From positions 65,001-129,000 of the forward strand of contig JACYXH010000736.1 in NCBI GenBank assembly GCA_026745465.1: a DNA stretch of 64,000 bases, written 5' to 3'. The notes beneath the pieces were generated by a model. That model saw only the letters and a list, made by a program, of their open reading frames with translations. It ran no database searches and was not told the DNA's origin. Both the position numbers and the translations under genes were made by a program. The first letter of the stretch is position 1; every line of letters begins with the position of its first letter. This document shows positions 21,921 to 32,835 of this stretch, one piece after another. Source of the DNA: Lota lota (taxonomy: Eukaryota; Chordata; Actinopteri; Gadiformes; Lotidae).

Positions 21921-21944
21921 GGAAGGGTAGATGGACCGAGATGT

Positions 21945-22400
21945 TTATCCAGCTGGGGTGGAGGGTGGTGGTGGTCGAGGTGGTCGGGCCTGGTTCTGGG
22001 CAGCGGGTGGTGGACACGCGTCGAGGTCCGGGCGTACCTTCAGAAACGTAGGAGCAGTAACAATGGGTGGGTCACTGTGCTTTGTCATTTCTTTCCCTGC
22101 CCTTTTTCTCTCCCTAAGTTCTGCTTCAGTTTTCCAACATTTTAGAGCCTTTGCCTGACTGTCAAAAATACACACGGTCTCCGTCTTTATTGTTTTCTTT
22201 TTCATTAATTTATCCCTATCCGCTCCTAATATATTATCTAATTTATTGATTTGATTCACTGACAAACTTCCCCCTTGGGGAAACCCACAATGTTTATACC
22301 AATGTTCCACATGCGCAGTCGCATGTGGTCCGTACTTTTTTTCCATAAACACCTCGATGTCACTTGAAGCCACTCGTGGCTTACCATTGTTGTTACCCAT
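21945..22400 (-). pseudogene. gag: Retroviral gag: matrix remnant with myristoylation start
   Basis: Starts MGNNNG, a typical N-myristoylation signal, followed by a helical matrix-like domain and a proline-rich segment (PPRPPPPSTPAG). It ends abruptly; capsid is absent. Confidence 0.82.
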
Positions 22401-22564
22401 ATTTTATTTATATCTTTCAATAACCAAAATAATAATATGTTTATACAAGAAAAGAAAAATAATAAAAGAAAACAGTTGCAATAGTCGCTAATGAGATAAT
22501 ATTAATCCGGATAATGTTTCAATACTTCGTTATTTTTCCCACTGGTTAAATAATAACCTAACCT

Positions 22565-23062
22565 TATTACGACACTATTAAACCTTTTCAGGATAATATG
22601 TCAACCTTTTTCAGGATCTTCAACAATATTACGACACTACTAAACCTTTTCAGGATAATATGTCAACCTTTTTCAGGATCTTCAACAATATTACGACACT
22701 ACTAAACCTTTTCAGGATAATATGTCAACCTTTTTCAGGATCTTCAACAATATTACGACACTACTAAACCTTTTCAGGATAATATGTCAACCTTTTTCAG
22801 GATCTTCAACAATATTACGACACTACTAAACCTTTTCAGGATAATATGTCAACCCTTTTCAGGATCTTCAACAATATTACGACACTACTAAACCTTTTCA
22901 GGATAATATGTCAACCTTTTTCAGGATCTTCAACAATATTACGACACTACTAAACCTTTTCAGGATAATATGTCAACCTTTTTCAGGATCTTCAACAATA
23001 TTACGACACTACTAAACCTTTTCAGGATAATATGTCAACCTTTTTCAGGATCTTCAACAATA
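22565..23062. repeat. 62-bp tandem array in the proviral leader
   Basis: Eight near-identical units from TTACGACACTACTAAACC to TCTTCAACAA, located between primer-binding site and gag start, where retroviruses keep packaging and splice-donor signals. The copies are almost free of mutations, implying recent expansion or homogenisation. Confidence 0.95.
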
Positions 23063-23280
23063 CTTCAATAACCTTATTATTTTGTGTTAGTCTCTTAAAC
23101 GGCCCACCGTGATTTGTGTTTTGAGTTCGTTGGATCCCGGTGGCGATAGTCGTACGGGGATCAGGGACGTGGTCCTCTCGTCACTCGACTTAATGCTCGG
23201 TGGTAGAGACACGTTTTTCCGTGGAGTGCAACTCTCCCCTCCGTCCCGTCCTTCCTTCCTTCCGACGATCAACCTCGGGA

Positions 23281-23297
23281 TCCTGTTCGTGACGCCA
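23281..23297 (-). other. Primer-binding site
   Basis: TGGCGTCACGAACAGGA on the minus strand, three bases after the 5' LTR end. It has the TGG start expected of a tRNA 3'-end complement. The matching tRNA is not assigned. Confidence 0.75.
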
Positions 23298-23300
23298 AAT

Positions 23301-23800
23301 TGTTGTGGAAAAATTAGAGACTGGTGGCTGGCTCGATTAAAGGCTAAGACAAATGGATATCCGTAGTTGATTTATTTCATATGCTGCAGCACATAAAAGA
23401 CACCGTTTCAAAGGCAACTCAGCATAGAGCAGAGTTCTCGAGAAAGGGCGCCCCGAAGACAGGAGGGACGCCTTTTTATACAGTCGGGTAAACAGTATGT
23501 CAGATATGACACTAGATGGCGCCATTGGACTGTCTATAATACGTTCGATGCCCAATTAAAGCTGGACGCCTGGTTTAGGAAGGGAGTATACATTCAAGGT
23601 CAGGCACAGATACAGTGTTATAGAAAAAGGGAGTTTGCTCATATGGGAACAGAGCACCATGCAGGAATACAAGATAAATGGGCATCTGTGGGGAGGTAGG
23701 AAGTTGAAAAGGACAGATAGGTTCGTAGTGTGCATATCGGAATTAATTAGTTTTAGCAAGCTGACCTCAGGATGGGCCTTGAGTCATTTTTCCCACCACA
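23301..23800 (-). repeat. 5' LTR of the provirus
   Basis: 500 bp; minus strand starts TGTGGTGGGAAAAATGAC and ends TTTTTCCACAACA. TATA box TATAAAAAG at 23472-23480 and AATAAA at 23371-23376 define a plausible U3-R-U5. Confidence 0.9.
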
Positions 23801-24480
23801 CTACTCACGCACGCGTCCTCCTCGTGAAGAACGCACTAATGCTTTAACACCAAACTAACTTTGTTAAAGTCCCGTGTTGGCCTCGGCTGGTCGGGTTCAA
23901 CCAAAGCGCACAGAGCGCGGCCCCGCGTGTGGCGCCACGCTCCAAACAGGACGCCGAGCACCGAGCACGCGCTGGTGGAATCCGACGAGGCGACACAATA
24001 GAGCACGTGAAGGTTGGTTTCGCTAAGCATCAACATCACGTGTTCACACGGAGCGCAGGAGACCCGTGTGGGGCTAACGCTACAGTACAACATGGCGCAC
24101 TGCAGACAGGACGGCAACAATGAGGACTAGAGGTCAATGTGTTGGACCCACCTTGGAATGTTTCTGTCCCGGCTCTCCGCTTTAAAACGTCTTGTTCTTC
24201 GTCTCCGGAGAGGCTAACGCGTTCACGTCGTCTCTTCGTCATGTCGTCCCTTCGTATGTTGGATTTCCGTAAACTTCCGTTTCCTGAACACGAGAGAGGG
24301 GTCTTTATACAGAGCTCCAGGCTCGGGCCCGCCCCCTCGGTACTTCCGGTTCGAGTGTGGAGAAGGAAGTTACGTCAGAAACGGTGTACTCCGGAAGAGA
24401 CGATACGATCGTCCCACACACATCCAACAACGATAGGTTACACCAGGTCCTTTTAACACCAGAAACGGAAAGAATAAACC
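23801..24480 (-). promoter_or_regulatory. TRIM-type promoter and non-coding first exon, cut off from its gene
   Basis: Homologous to the 5' region of the TRIM gene at 55.3-56.1 kb (shared CGCGTCCTCCTCGTGAAGA, GACGAGGCGACACAA, ACATGGCGC...GCAGACAGGACGG). It includes a TATA box (TATAAA, minus, 24304-24309), a short untranslated exon and a splice donor (CAAG/GTGGGT) with exon end at 24152. Downstream on the minus strand comes the provirus instead of a TRIM coding exon. Confidence 0.75.
24462..24471 (+). promoter_or_regulatory. ISRE-like site GAAACGGAAA
   Basis: Exact fit to GAAANNGAAA, the interferon-stimulated response core, about 155 bp upstream of the TATA box of the orphan TRIM promoter. 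The homologous place near 56.14 kb is mutated. Confidence 0.55.
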
Positions 24481-24515
24481 TCGCGAAAAAAAACTGAGAA
24501 CTAATTCTAATTAAC

Positions 24516-24602
24516 CAGCATATGAAATAAATCAACTACGGATATCCATTAGTCTTAGCCTTTTATTCGAGCCAGCCACCAGTCATTTAATTTGCTACAA
24601 CA
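24516..24602 (+). repeat. LTR end fragment, inverted relative to the provirus
   Basis: 87 bp match the R/U5 end of the proviral LTR (CAGCATATGAAATAAATCAA ... TTTGCTACAACA) but in + orientation, so together with 23,301-23,390 they form inverted repeats about 1.2 kb apart. Confidence 0.88.
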
Positions 24603-25850
24603 CAGTCCAAGTGTAAAATAGTGGAGTGATTGGCAGGTCGCGGTGGAGGGCCTTTATGAGAAATGGCTTTGCATTATTTAATACAGCCACGTTTTGAAGA
24701 CATGCTGCTGCCTGTCCCTAATCCATTGCACTGTTGCTCTTCTTCTTCTTATAAATATTACTGCTGCTGTTCTATTTTTATACTTTTTTCTATTTGTTTA
24801 AATGATAATGTGTTTTATAGATATTATAACTTATTTCTGCTGCAAGGCCGAGGAGCCAGGACAAAATAATTGTACTGCTGTCTACTTGTATATGACATGT
24901 GACAATAAAGAATCTTGAATCTAGAATCGCAATCTGAGACGGCACTGCATCACTGTATGGAACATATCCAGTGGGTTCAGAGGTCAAATCAAAGTGCAGA
25001 GCGTCTGAATTACCAAGAGGGGAGCTATAATGGTTCTGTGTGACCGGTCCTGTTCGGAACAAGAGGAGTACCATACGCTTGCTGCATGGATTCTTGGTAA
25101 AGAAAAGAAACCCTTCAGATTCTGAAACCCTAAACCCTCTGAATACTGAATGACAGCACGCTACAATGTTTGTACACTTGACTGATTTTAATAAAAGACC
25201 AAAAGGTGTGTGTGTTGATGAATACCTACCTGTAAAGGGTGTAACAAGAGGAAGAAACACAAGAATACAACCCAACCAGATGACTCATTGAAGAGAAATG
25301 CAGAAAGCAACCCTGCTATTAAAAAAACATAAACCATTATAAATTATTACATTACATATACTATACTGTTCATTGTCTGTTTTCTCCTCTTTCCTTTTAT
25401 AACCTTTCATGCTATAACAATAGTTGCAGTTATGTAGAAATGCTGAAAGGATCCATTTTGATAACATAATAATCCATAGTCTATATTTCTTTAAGTTTAT
25501 GCTTCTGAATAAGGAATGACATCACGTTACAATGTTTGTTTTCAGATTTTAATAAAAAGTACAATATTGACAAGACTTCCAACTCTGTCTGAAGACATGA
25601 AATCACAGCAACATAACTAGCAGTTCAAAACACCAACACATCAAAACACACTCACCCTCACCACATAAAGACTGATGTCTACATGAATAGGAGAGTGACT
25701 CCTGTCCATGAGTGGGATGTCAATGTTGACATCACACTCATGGGAACATAACAATGGGTTTTGTGTTTTAAAAAAACATTTCAGCACAAAATCCAACAGT
25801 AGCAGGTGACCCTGCAACAATCATGAGAATATCTCATTCAGATATAATAA
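24603..25850. other. No gene seen; retroelement tail and TRIM 3'UTR-like fragments
   Basis: 24,660-24,925 ends GACAATAAAGAATCTTGAATC, typical of a LINE/SINE 3' tail. Stretches at about 25,120-25,200 and 25,420-25,565 resemble the TRIM 3'UTR at 1.5-1.65 kb (CTGAATAAGGAATGACATCA; TTTTAATAAAA). Confidence 0.5.
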
Positions 25851-25895
25851 TGTGTGTGTGTGTGTGTTTGTGTGTCTGTGTCTGCGTGTGTGTGG

Positions 25896-25943
<48 letters not shown>
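25850..25943. repeat. (GT)n microsatellite
   Basis: Interrupted GT repeats. Confidence 0.95.
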
Positions 25944-25945
<2 letters not shown>

Positions 25946-26826
25946 AGCTGCTATGTTATAACTGCTGCAATGTTTTTGGAAAACAGAATTGTTCATAGAT
26001 TTCTGTGCTATACAAAAACTAAATGGCATTAAAAACAAGACTCGTTGTATGTAACTATTCTGTCTGGTTCCTAAACCTATCTGCTCTCACTTACAACCAT
26101 AGAAGACCATGTTAGCCAAATTACAACAAAAAATATGAACATTAGCAGATGTTTTTATCCAGAGCGTTCAGTGAGATGAATGACCATGTGTGGGCTGCTC
26201 AGGTAGGACATTGGGGATCCTTTGGACTAGGAGTCTAAACAAACCAATCAACTGGGTCCCCTGAGGCCCTTAACAGTCCTGGTTCATTCTGGGGGCTGCA
26301 GGGCTGCCGGCCCCCCCTGTAAACGACCCCCTCAGTTCAGTTTCACCAAGCGGAGGACAGGTGTGTCACATCAGCGCTTAGTCAGCAGGTGACCGGGCCC
26401 TGACGCCACTCGTCAGCGTAGCGTCACTGCCCCTCCGAGGGGTTGGTCCAGCTTCTCGTTCCGGGTAGCTGCGCTCCAACGTCCGTTCCCCAGGGCGGCT
26501 CCGGTTCTAGGGAAGAGGGAAACGGTCCTCTACCCGCGAGCATCCTCTCCCCCAGGCTGTTGGGTGTTCGTGGCGTTTGGCTGCGTTCTCCGCTCTGCGA
26601 CACACGACACACACACGCAGCCCGTTTACACTTCTTTTTGGTCAGAAAATAAGAAGACGGGTCTACCTGCTCTGTCGGAAGAGAGAGAGGCGAGGGAGAG
26701 ACAACCGCGTGAGCGCGCACGACACACCCTGACGAGTACGAGCAGGGGACTAGATGATGTAATGCACTGCTCTCTGGTTTACTCAACTCTACCACGAAAA
26801 GCCTTGAGGAGCGGATAGACTCCTAA

Positions 26827-26883
<57 letters not shown>

Positions 26884-27735
26884 TATTATGTGTGATTGTG
26901 TGTGTGTGTGTGCGTGTGCGTGCGTCAGTGTGTGCGCGTTCATGCATGCATGAGTAAGCATTGCTTTCCCTGAAAACACGTGATGCCAGATGACCGTCCT
27001 CCCGAGACATTCAAGTCTACCTCCTCATTTTAACTTCAGTCTTCCGCAGTGAGGATCCCTGAAGCTCAAACTCTCTCTAGATCCACTTTTAATCCCTTTT
27101 ACCTGATTTACTTGATTTAGGAACACTTTAACCTCCTTTTATTCCCTTGTGTTTATACTTTTATAACTTTATACTGTATGGGAACACATTTTAATCACGG
27201 AATAGATAAAGTAAGCCTACAGTTTACTACAGTTTATATTGTCTTTAGGTTATTGGTATATTAAATGATTTAATCTTGGGAAACGGTTCCGTGTAACGCT
27301 TATCAATTACATTTTACAATAGAGAAATACGTTAGTTTAATGTTTAATATATTGTTCTTTTCTGATCCATGTGGTAAATTAAACATTGCGTTCAATATTT
27401 AAGTGATTCCTTTGTCTTGATGCTACTCAAAATGAAAAGGCCGTGACAGAAGTCCTTTGAATGTCCTTATATTTATATATATATATGTCCAGCCCCGATC
27501 CAATATTCAACAAAAGAAGAAGAGAGAACAGATGTGTTTATTGCCGCTACGCTCGCTGCAGGAACGCGCCCCGGCGTGCACGCGCACAGTGCACACACGA
27601 GCAGCAGAGCTATGAGAGCAGCAGACAGCGGATTCAGTCAGAGTAGGAAGTAGAGGAAGCAGCGCTCCGGGTTTGGTGTGTGTGTGTGTGTGTGTGTGTG
27701 TTGTTAGATCCGTCACTTTGTGAAGCTTGTTGTCC
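25944..27735. other. No gene seen; GC-rich block and GT tracts
   Basis: 26,290-26,760 is GC- and CpG-rich without an identifiable gene. (GT)n tracts lie at 26,832-26,936 and 27,677-27,701. The rest is AT-rich. Confidence 0.5.
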
Positions 27736-28930
27736 TGTAACGGTTGTTAACAAGCTGGTGAGGAGATTCGCCCAGCCCCTAACTACTGTATACCAGACAC
27801 CTACCCCGCTTACTCCGGCGCCCCACCCCTGGGCATAACCCTGGCCAGGAACGTGGCTGCCGATCGCGTCTGTGTAGTAGCTCTCCTCTGGGACCTGTGC
27901 ACTTGGAAGTTTAATGGGATCATTTGGAAATGACTAACTCCAGGGATATCTTTCATCAATGAGGACTAAGTAACCTTTTAGAATCACGATGCTTGTTCCT
28001 GCTCTACCTTTTACTTTGTCTGAGAGAAAAGGGCGTTGACCTATAGGGTTAAAATGATTTTATTTGCTGGTTCCTCCTCTATCGGTTCATTTGTCTGAGA
28101 GAAAAAGGGGGTTGGCCGATCAAAAAAGGTTAAAATGATTTTATTTGCGGGATTGATTACAGGGTGAAACATTGCAAAAAGCTCAAAAACCAATCAGTAA
28201 ACAGTAATGGCAAAGCAATCCAAAGAAAAGATTCAAATGATTTTAGTTGCGGGATTACAGGGTGAAACATTGCAAAAAGCTAAAAGAAAATCAATAAACA
28301 GTAATATGGCAAAGAATATATTGAAAAAACGGATACTCTCTATATGCGACCCAAAGAAAAGGTTAAAACGATCAAACATTATTGCTTACTTGAGATGTGG
28401 CGTAGTATCATTTGCAGGGGTGAAAAGGGGGGGGGGGAAATCCCTTTCTGAAACATGGCCGAAAAGGTTCTATGTTTTTTCTGTCCGAAATTTTTCTATG
28501 TGCCCGCAGCTGTAAGCCTTCATAGCTTCTTAGGGCTATGGGAGGAATCCTCTCTTCGGCGAGTGGGCGGTCAAGGCTAGCGTCTGGTGAGAATGCGGGT
28601 CTGATAGAAGATTTTTTCTATTTTTTTATTCTTCACTTCTCCTCCGAAGTCTAGGTGGACGTCCTTCATGGAGCCCCCGTGGCTAGGATTTCCTCGCTAT
28701 TCCTACCTTGGGCAGGCCTTTTTATAGAGTAAGATTTGGCCTTGACCATTCCACGCCCTTTATGAATGATTCATTTATTTGTCCTCACATGAACCCTAGC
28801 TGGTGGTCCGTCCTCACATGAACCCCAGCTGGTGTCCTTCTGCTGATATCAGCTATTCTACTAGCTGGTGTTTTTTGGTGTTTTTTATTGGTACTTTCTA
28901 AACCCATATCAAGCCAGGCCGGCCGCTACA
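27736..28930 (-). mobile_element. Possible solo LTR (about 1.2 kb)
   Basis: On the minus strand it starts TGTAGCGGCCGGCCTGGC and ends CGTTACA, giving TG...CA with imperfect inverted termini. TATAAAAAGG lies near 28,720. An internal direct repeat of about 90-110 bp lies at 28,120-28,310. No target duplication seen (TGTCC left, AGTAA right), so the call is tentative. Confidence 0.4.
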
Positions 28931-29560
28931 AGTAAGACAATCAAACTGTGCATCAAACAATGCATTACTTATGTCACAACACATAAAAACTGTAATTATT
29001 CCCCAAGACCTGTAAGTCACACCAGACCTGGATGGTGAGCCATGAACCCTTAGTTTAACAGCGTTATCCTATCCCTAGACATAGTGCAATATACACATGT
29101 CAACAGTGCTTACTGACATAATATGCAGTATATGTGCTTTTCCTATCATGAAGTGTTTCCTTCAGTCTTAATCTTACTCCCGAGTGCATTTCTGTGATTA
29201 TAGTAAAACATACAATGTTCACAGGTTTTATTAATGTACCATTATTGGTGAACATAACTAAGTCAATCAATGACCAGTGTATTACTTTAAGTGCTTATAG
29301 TTGTATAATAAAACATAGTAAAACATTCAATGTTCACAGGTTTCATTAATGTACCATAATTGCTGAACATACTTGTATGTCAATCAATGACCAGTGTATT
29401 ACTTTAAGTGCTTATAGTTGCATGATAAAACAGTGCTTAGGGAATGTATAGAGTGTGATATATGTATAAGAATGACAAACAATAAGTAACATCCCTTACG
29501 TCCCATGCCTTCTGGTTTTTTGGACACACATGATGAATCAACAGTACTTGAGTTTGTACT
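28931..29560. repeat. Two tandem units of about 117 bp (29,210-29,430) in otherwise unassigned DNA
   Basis: GTTCACAGGTTTTATTAATG...AGTGCTTATAGTTG occurs twice. No gene seen around it. Confidence 0.75.
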
Positions 29561-30548
29561 GTGTGTTTGTGTGTGTGCGTACTTTGTGTGTGTGTGTACT
29601 GTGTGTGTGTGTGTGTACTAGGTGCGTGTACTATGTGTGTGTGTGTACTGTGTGTGTACAATGTGTGTATGTGTGCTTGTACTGTGTGTGTGTGTGTGTG
29701 TATGCTGTGTGTGTGTACATTGAGTGTGTGTACTATGTGTATGTGTGTGTGTATGTATGTGTGTTTGTACTATGTGTGTGTATGTGTGTGTATACTGTGT
29801 GTGTATGTGTGCACTCTGTGTGTGTGTATGTGTGTGTTTCTACTGTGTGTGTGTTTGAACTGTGTGTATGTGTTTGCGTACTGTGTGTGTACTGTGTGTG
29901 TGTACTATGTTTGTGTGTATGTGTGTGTGTAGTGTGTTTGTGTATCTACTATGTGTGTGTACTAGGTGTGTGTGTACTAGGTGTGTGTATTGTGTGTGTA
30001 CTGTGTGTGTGTGTACTTTGTGTGTGTGTACTGTGTGCGTCTACTATGTGTGTGTGTACTGTGTGTATGTACTATGTGTTTGTACAATGTGTGTGTGTAT
30101 GCGTATGTGTATGTGTGTGTGTTTGTACTGTGTGTGTGTGTGATATGTGTGTGTGTACATTTGAGTGTGTGTACTATGTGTATGTGTACTATGTGTGTGT
30201 ACTGTGTGTGTGTGTGTGTACTATGTGTGTGTATACTATGTGTGTGTATGTGTGCTCTGTGTGTGTATGTGTGTGTTTCTACTGTGTGTGTGTGTGTGTA
30301 CTAGGTATGTGTGTACTGTGTGTGTGTACTAGGTGTGTCTACTATGTGTGTGTGTACTGTGTGTGTGTACTATGTGTTTGTACAATGTATGTGTATGTGT
30401 ATGTGTTTGTGTGTGTGTTTGTACTGTGTGTGTGTGCTATGTGTGTGTGTACATTGAGTGTGTGTACTATGTGTATGTATGTGTGTATGTATGTGTGTTT
30501 GTGTATTGTGTGTGTACTGTGTGTGTGTACTGTGTGTTTGTGTGTCCG
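29560..30548. repeat. Large GT-rich array with TGTGTACTATG motif
   Basis: About 1 kb of (GT)n broken by ACTATG, ACTGTG and ACAATG. It abuts the 3' end of SPRY fragment C. Open frames of several hundred codons (Cys/Val/Tyr) are artefacts of the repeat. Confidence 0.95.
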
Positions 30549-30571
30549 CCGCCGCGTGCGTTTTTTTTTTT

Positions 30572-30786
30572 CTACAACCGACAGAGACATTGATCCCCCC
30601 CCTAACCAAAACCCAGGGAGGAGGTCCTCCTGGGTGAAGGTGGACTGGAAGGTGTGGATGTGTGTCAGTGTGTCTGAGGACCATCCTACATCTGGGGACA
30701 CTCTGTAGAAGGACAGAGTGCCAGCAGGCCGGTCCAGATACACTCCTACTCTGTTAGAGCCAGCGGGGGGGAGACGTATGTCTGTT
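30572..30786 (-). pseudogene. SPRY exon fragment C (3' part)
   Basis: Matches the end of the SPRY domain (VGVYLDRPAGTLSFYR, TLTHIHTFQSTFTQEDLLPG). A 2-bp deletion shifts the last codons past the usual stop. The 5' part is absent; homology stops at about 30,786, where 88-bp repeats begin. Confidence 0.88.
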
Positions 30787-30789
30787 TCA

Positions 30790-30985
30790 ATACTAGATAC
30801 TAATAGAACTCTTTTATTAAACCTTTATTACCCTTTCTAATTAGGCTTGTATAGTTATAGGAACCAACGAATAATAAAGAATAAAGCTGTTGAGAACTCT
30901 TCTATTAAACCTTCATTACCCTTTCTAATTAGGCTTATATAGTTATAGGAACCAACAAATATTAAAGAATAAAGCTGTTGAGAAC
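30790..30985. repeat. 88-bp satellite, two copies (orientation 1)
   Basis: Unit containing TTAGGCTTATATAGTTATAG and AATAAAGCTGTTGAGAAC. The same unit occurs inverted at 41,515-41,775 and 49,705-49,985. Confidence 0.92.
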
Positions 30986-31089
30986 TCAAGCCATACTCTT
31001 CATGCATGGCGATGCGTCTCATACACAGAACGTACAGATTATTCTGTTTTTATAGGTCTATATTCCTAAAGTTTGAGAGACAAATTATC

Positions 31090-31656
31090 GCTCTGAACCA
31101 CAACCTGGGTTTTCTTTCTGCATTATGTGATTATTCTAGTAACGTTGACTAAAGAGCATAGCTTACTACGTTTAAAAGCATAGAAGACATAATAAGATGG
31201 AACAAGATAAGGGTTTATATTGGTAATGATAACAATTGTAGGTAATACAATTATATAGAATAATAAGCACTGTCAATAACCTCCTTTTTATAACAGCCTA
31301 CTTTTATATATAACAAGTATATATTTAAAGTAATAATAACTCAAGTAGAAGTAAAAGTAGTCATCAGATAATGACTTGAGGAAGAGTAAGAAAGTATCTA
31401 GTGAAAAGATTACTCAAGTACTGAGTTACTTCAAACCAAATGATTTATTGTTGTAATAAGCAGAGCAAGATTAACGTAAACAGACAAATATTACATTGTA
31501 TATGCTTGTCCAATAAACATTAACAACGTATAAAATAGCCATGTATCCCTTCAAATAAAACAGACAATAACACATTAAATCTTTACAAAATAACATGAAT
31601 GAAGGCAAATACAGCCACAAGAAATCTCTCTCCATTTTATATTCAGACTCGAGTAA

Positions 31657-31721
<65 letters not shown>

Positions 31722-31765
31722 CATCCGCGTAAATATACATATCATACTTTTCATTCATGTTTTTT
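31090..31765. repeat. SPRY duplicon 3' flank with (GT)n
   Basis: Matches 9.74-10.3 kb and 48.9-49.5 kb (CTAAAGAGCATAGCTTACTA; ACTCAAGTAGAAGTAAAAGT). (GT)n lies at 31,660-31,720. Confidence 0.85.
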
Positions 31766-32319
31766 CTACAACTGACACAGAGACACTGAGACACCATACC
31801 TCCGTAATCCAAACCCAGGGAGGAGGTCCTCCTGGGTGAAGGAGGACTGGAAGGTGTGGATGTGTGTCAGTGTGTATGAGGACCCTCCTACATCTGAGGA
31901 CAATCTGTAGAAGGACAGAGTGCCAGCAGGCCGGTCCAGATACACTCCTACTCTGTTAGAGCCAGTGGGGGGGAGATCTATGTCATTTCTACTACCATTG
32001 TACCAGGCAGAGTAACTAACATCATCACAATAAAGACTCCAGGACTTGTTGTTCCCTCCAAGCCAGCTGTCATCACCCCCTCCTCTCCTTGTGATTCCTC
32101 TGTATGTCACTCCTATAAGAGCAGGTCCTTCCCACTCTACCTCCCAATAACAGCGGCCAGTCAGACCCTCTCTACACAACACCTGGGGCTGGGAGTCAAA
32201 TCTCTCTGGGTGATGAGGATAGGACTGGTCCTCTCCAACCAGCATCACCTTTCTGTTGTCCTCAGACAGAGAGAGGTATCTGTTGGCTGTGTTTGGGTCC
32301 AGTGTGAGTTCACATGCAT
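31766..32319 (-). pseudogene. Orphan PRY-SPRY (B30.2) exon B
   Basis: Open from acceptor TTCTCCCATCAG (before 32319) to stop at 31766. PRY: ACELTLDPNTANRYLSLSED; SPRY: RCYWEVEWEG, LYCDDVSYSAWYNG and LDRPAGTLSFYR. Same class as exon A and the TRIM gene at 53 kb. No upstream coding exon is visible before the satellite arrays at 32.8 kb. A live exon of a distant gene cannot be excluded. Confidence 0.75.
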
Positions 32320-32359
32320 CTGATGGGAGAACAAGACATGATTAGCTGCTGAACCATTC

Positions 32360-32393
<34 letters not shown>

Positions 32394-32835
32394 GTAGTAC
32401 TGTTCTCTTGCATACTTCTTATTCCTGTCCTTTTTCAAGCGCCATATACTCTACAAACATTAACGTAAAAAGACAAAATAATACAATAGTGTGCTATGAG
32501 TCTTAGATTAAAGTTAATAGCAAATCCCATGTGTGTGTGAGTGGCTGTCCCAATCAAAACATTAAAACCAAGGAAGATGTATAAACTGCATTTACTCCCT
32601 CAATATTTACACTACATACACATGTTATACATCAAAATGTTCGACATTAAGAGCTAATTGCCCATATGAAATAGGTAAGCAATACTTGTAATATCTTTCA
32701 AGATATGAAACTGTTAGATTTCCCAATACACATACATTGCACTCAACCTTCAAAGGGACACCTGTGTGAACAACAGACTGAACAAGCTGAGCTCACATAC
32801 AGGTTGGAAATTAACTGTTGGAGCTATAGAACTGG
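32320..32835. other. Intron-like 5' flank of SPRY exon B
   Basis: Begins with a (CAT)n tract, then a block shared with 42.1-42.6 kb and partly with 11.3-11.5 and 53.6-53.9 kb. No gene. Confidence 0.6.

Larger units (their letters stand above)
14709..23800 (-). mobile_element. Gamma-type endogenous retrovirus, internally deleted, with open env
   Basis: Provirus on the minus strand: 5' LTR 23301-23800, primer-binding site, tandem-repeat leader, gag remnants, pol remnants (RT core deleted, RNase H and integrase open), open env, polypurine tract and 3' LTR 14709-15266. The gamma assignment rests on the Env CX6CC and immunosuppressive-domain-like region, pol/env overlap and the GPF-type integrase C-terminus. 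No clear target-site duplication is seen (AAACTC left, CTACTC right) and the two LTRs differ by roughly a fifth by eye. It cannot replicate alone because capsid and the RT active site are missing. Confidence 0.93.

Noticed and set aside
22565-23062. CRISPR-like array (regular 62-bp repeats)
   Set aside because: Units are contiguous without unique spacers, and it lies within a retroviral leader in an animal genome.
23281-23297. Assigning the primer-binding site to a named tRNA
   Set aside because: Could not match the 17 bases securely to a single tRNA 3' end without a search.
24790-25275. 161-codon frame on the minus strand
   Set aside because: Overlaps a retroelement tail and TRIM 3'UTR-like sequence; no recognisable domain, and the open length can be chance.
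29530-30708. Long open frames rich in Cys/Val/Tyr across GT arrays (also 10.35-10.84 and 48.38-48.87 kb)
   Set aside because: They are translations of (GT)n/ACTATG repeats, open in several frames at once; not proteins.
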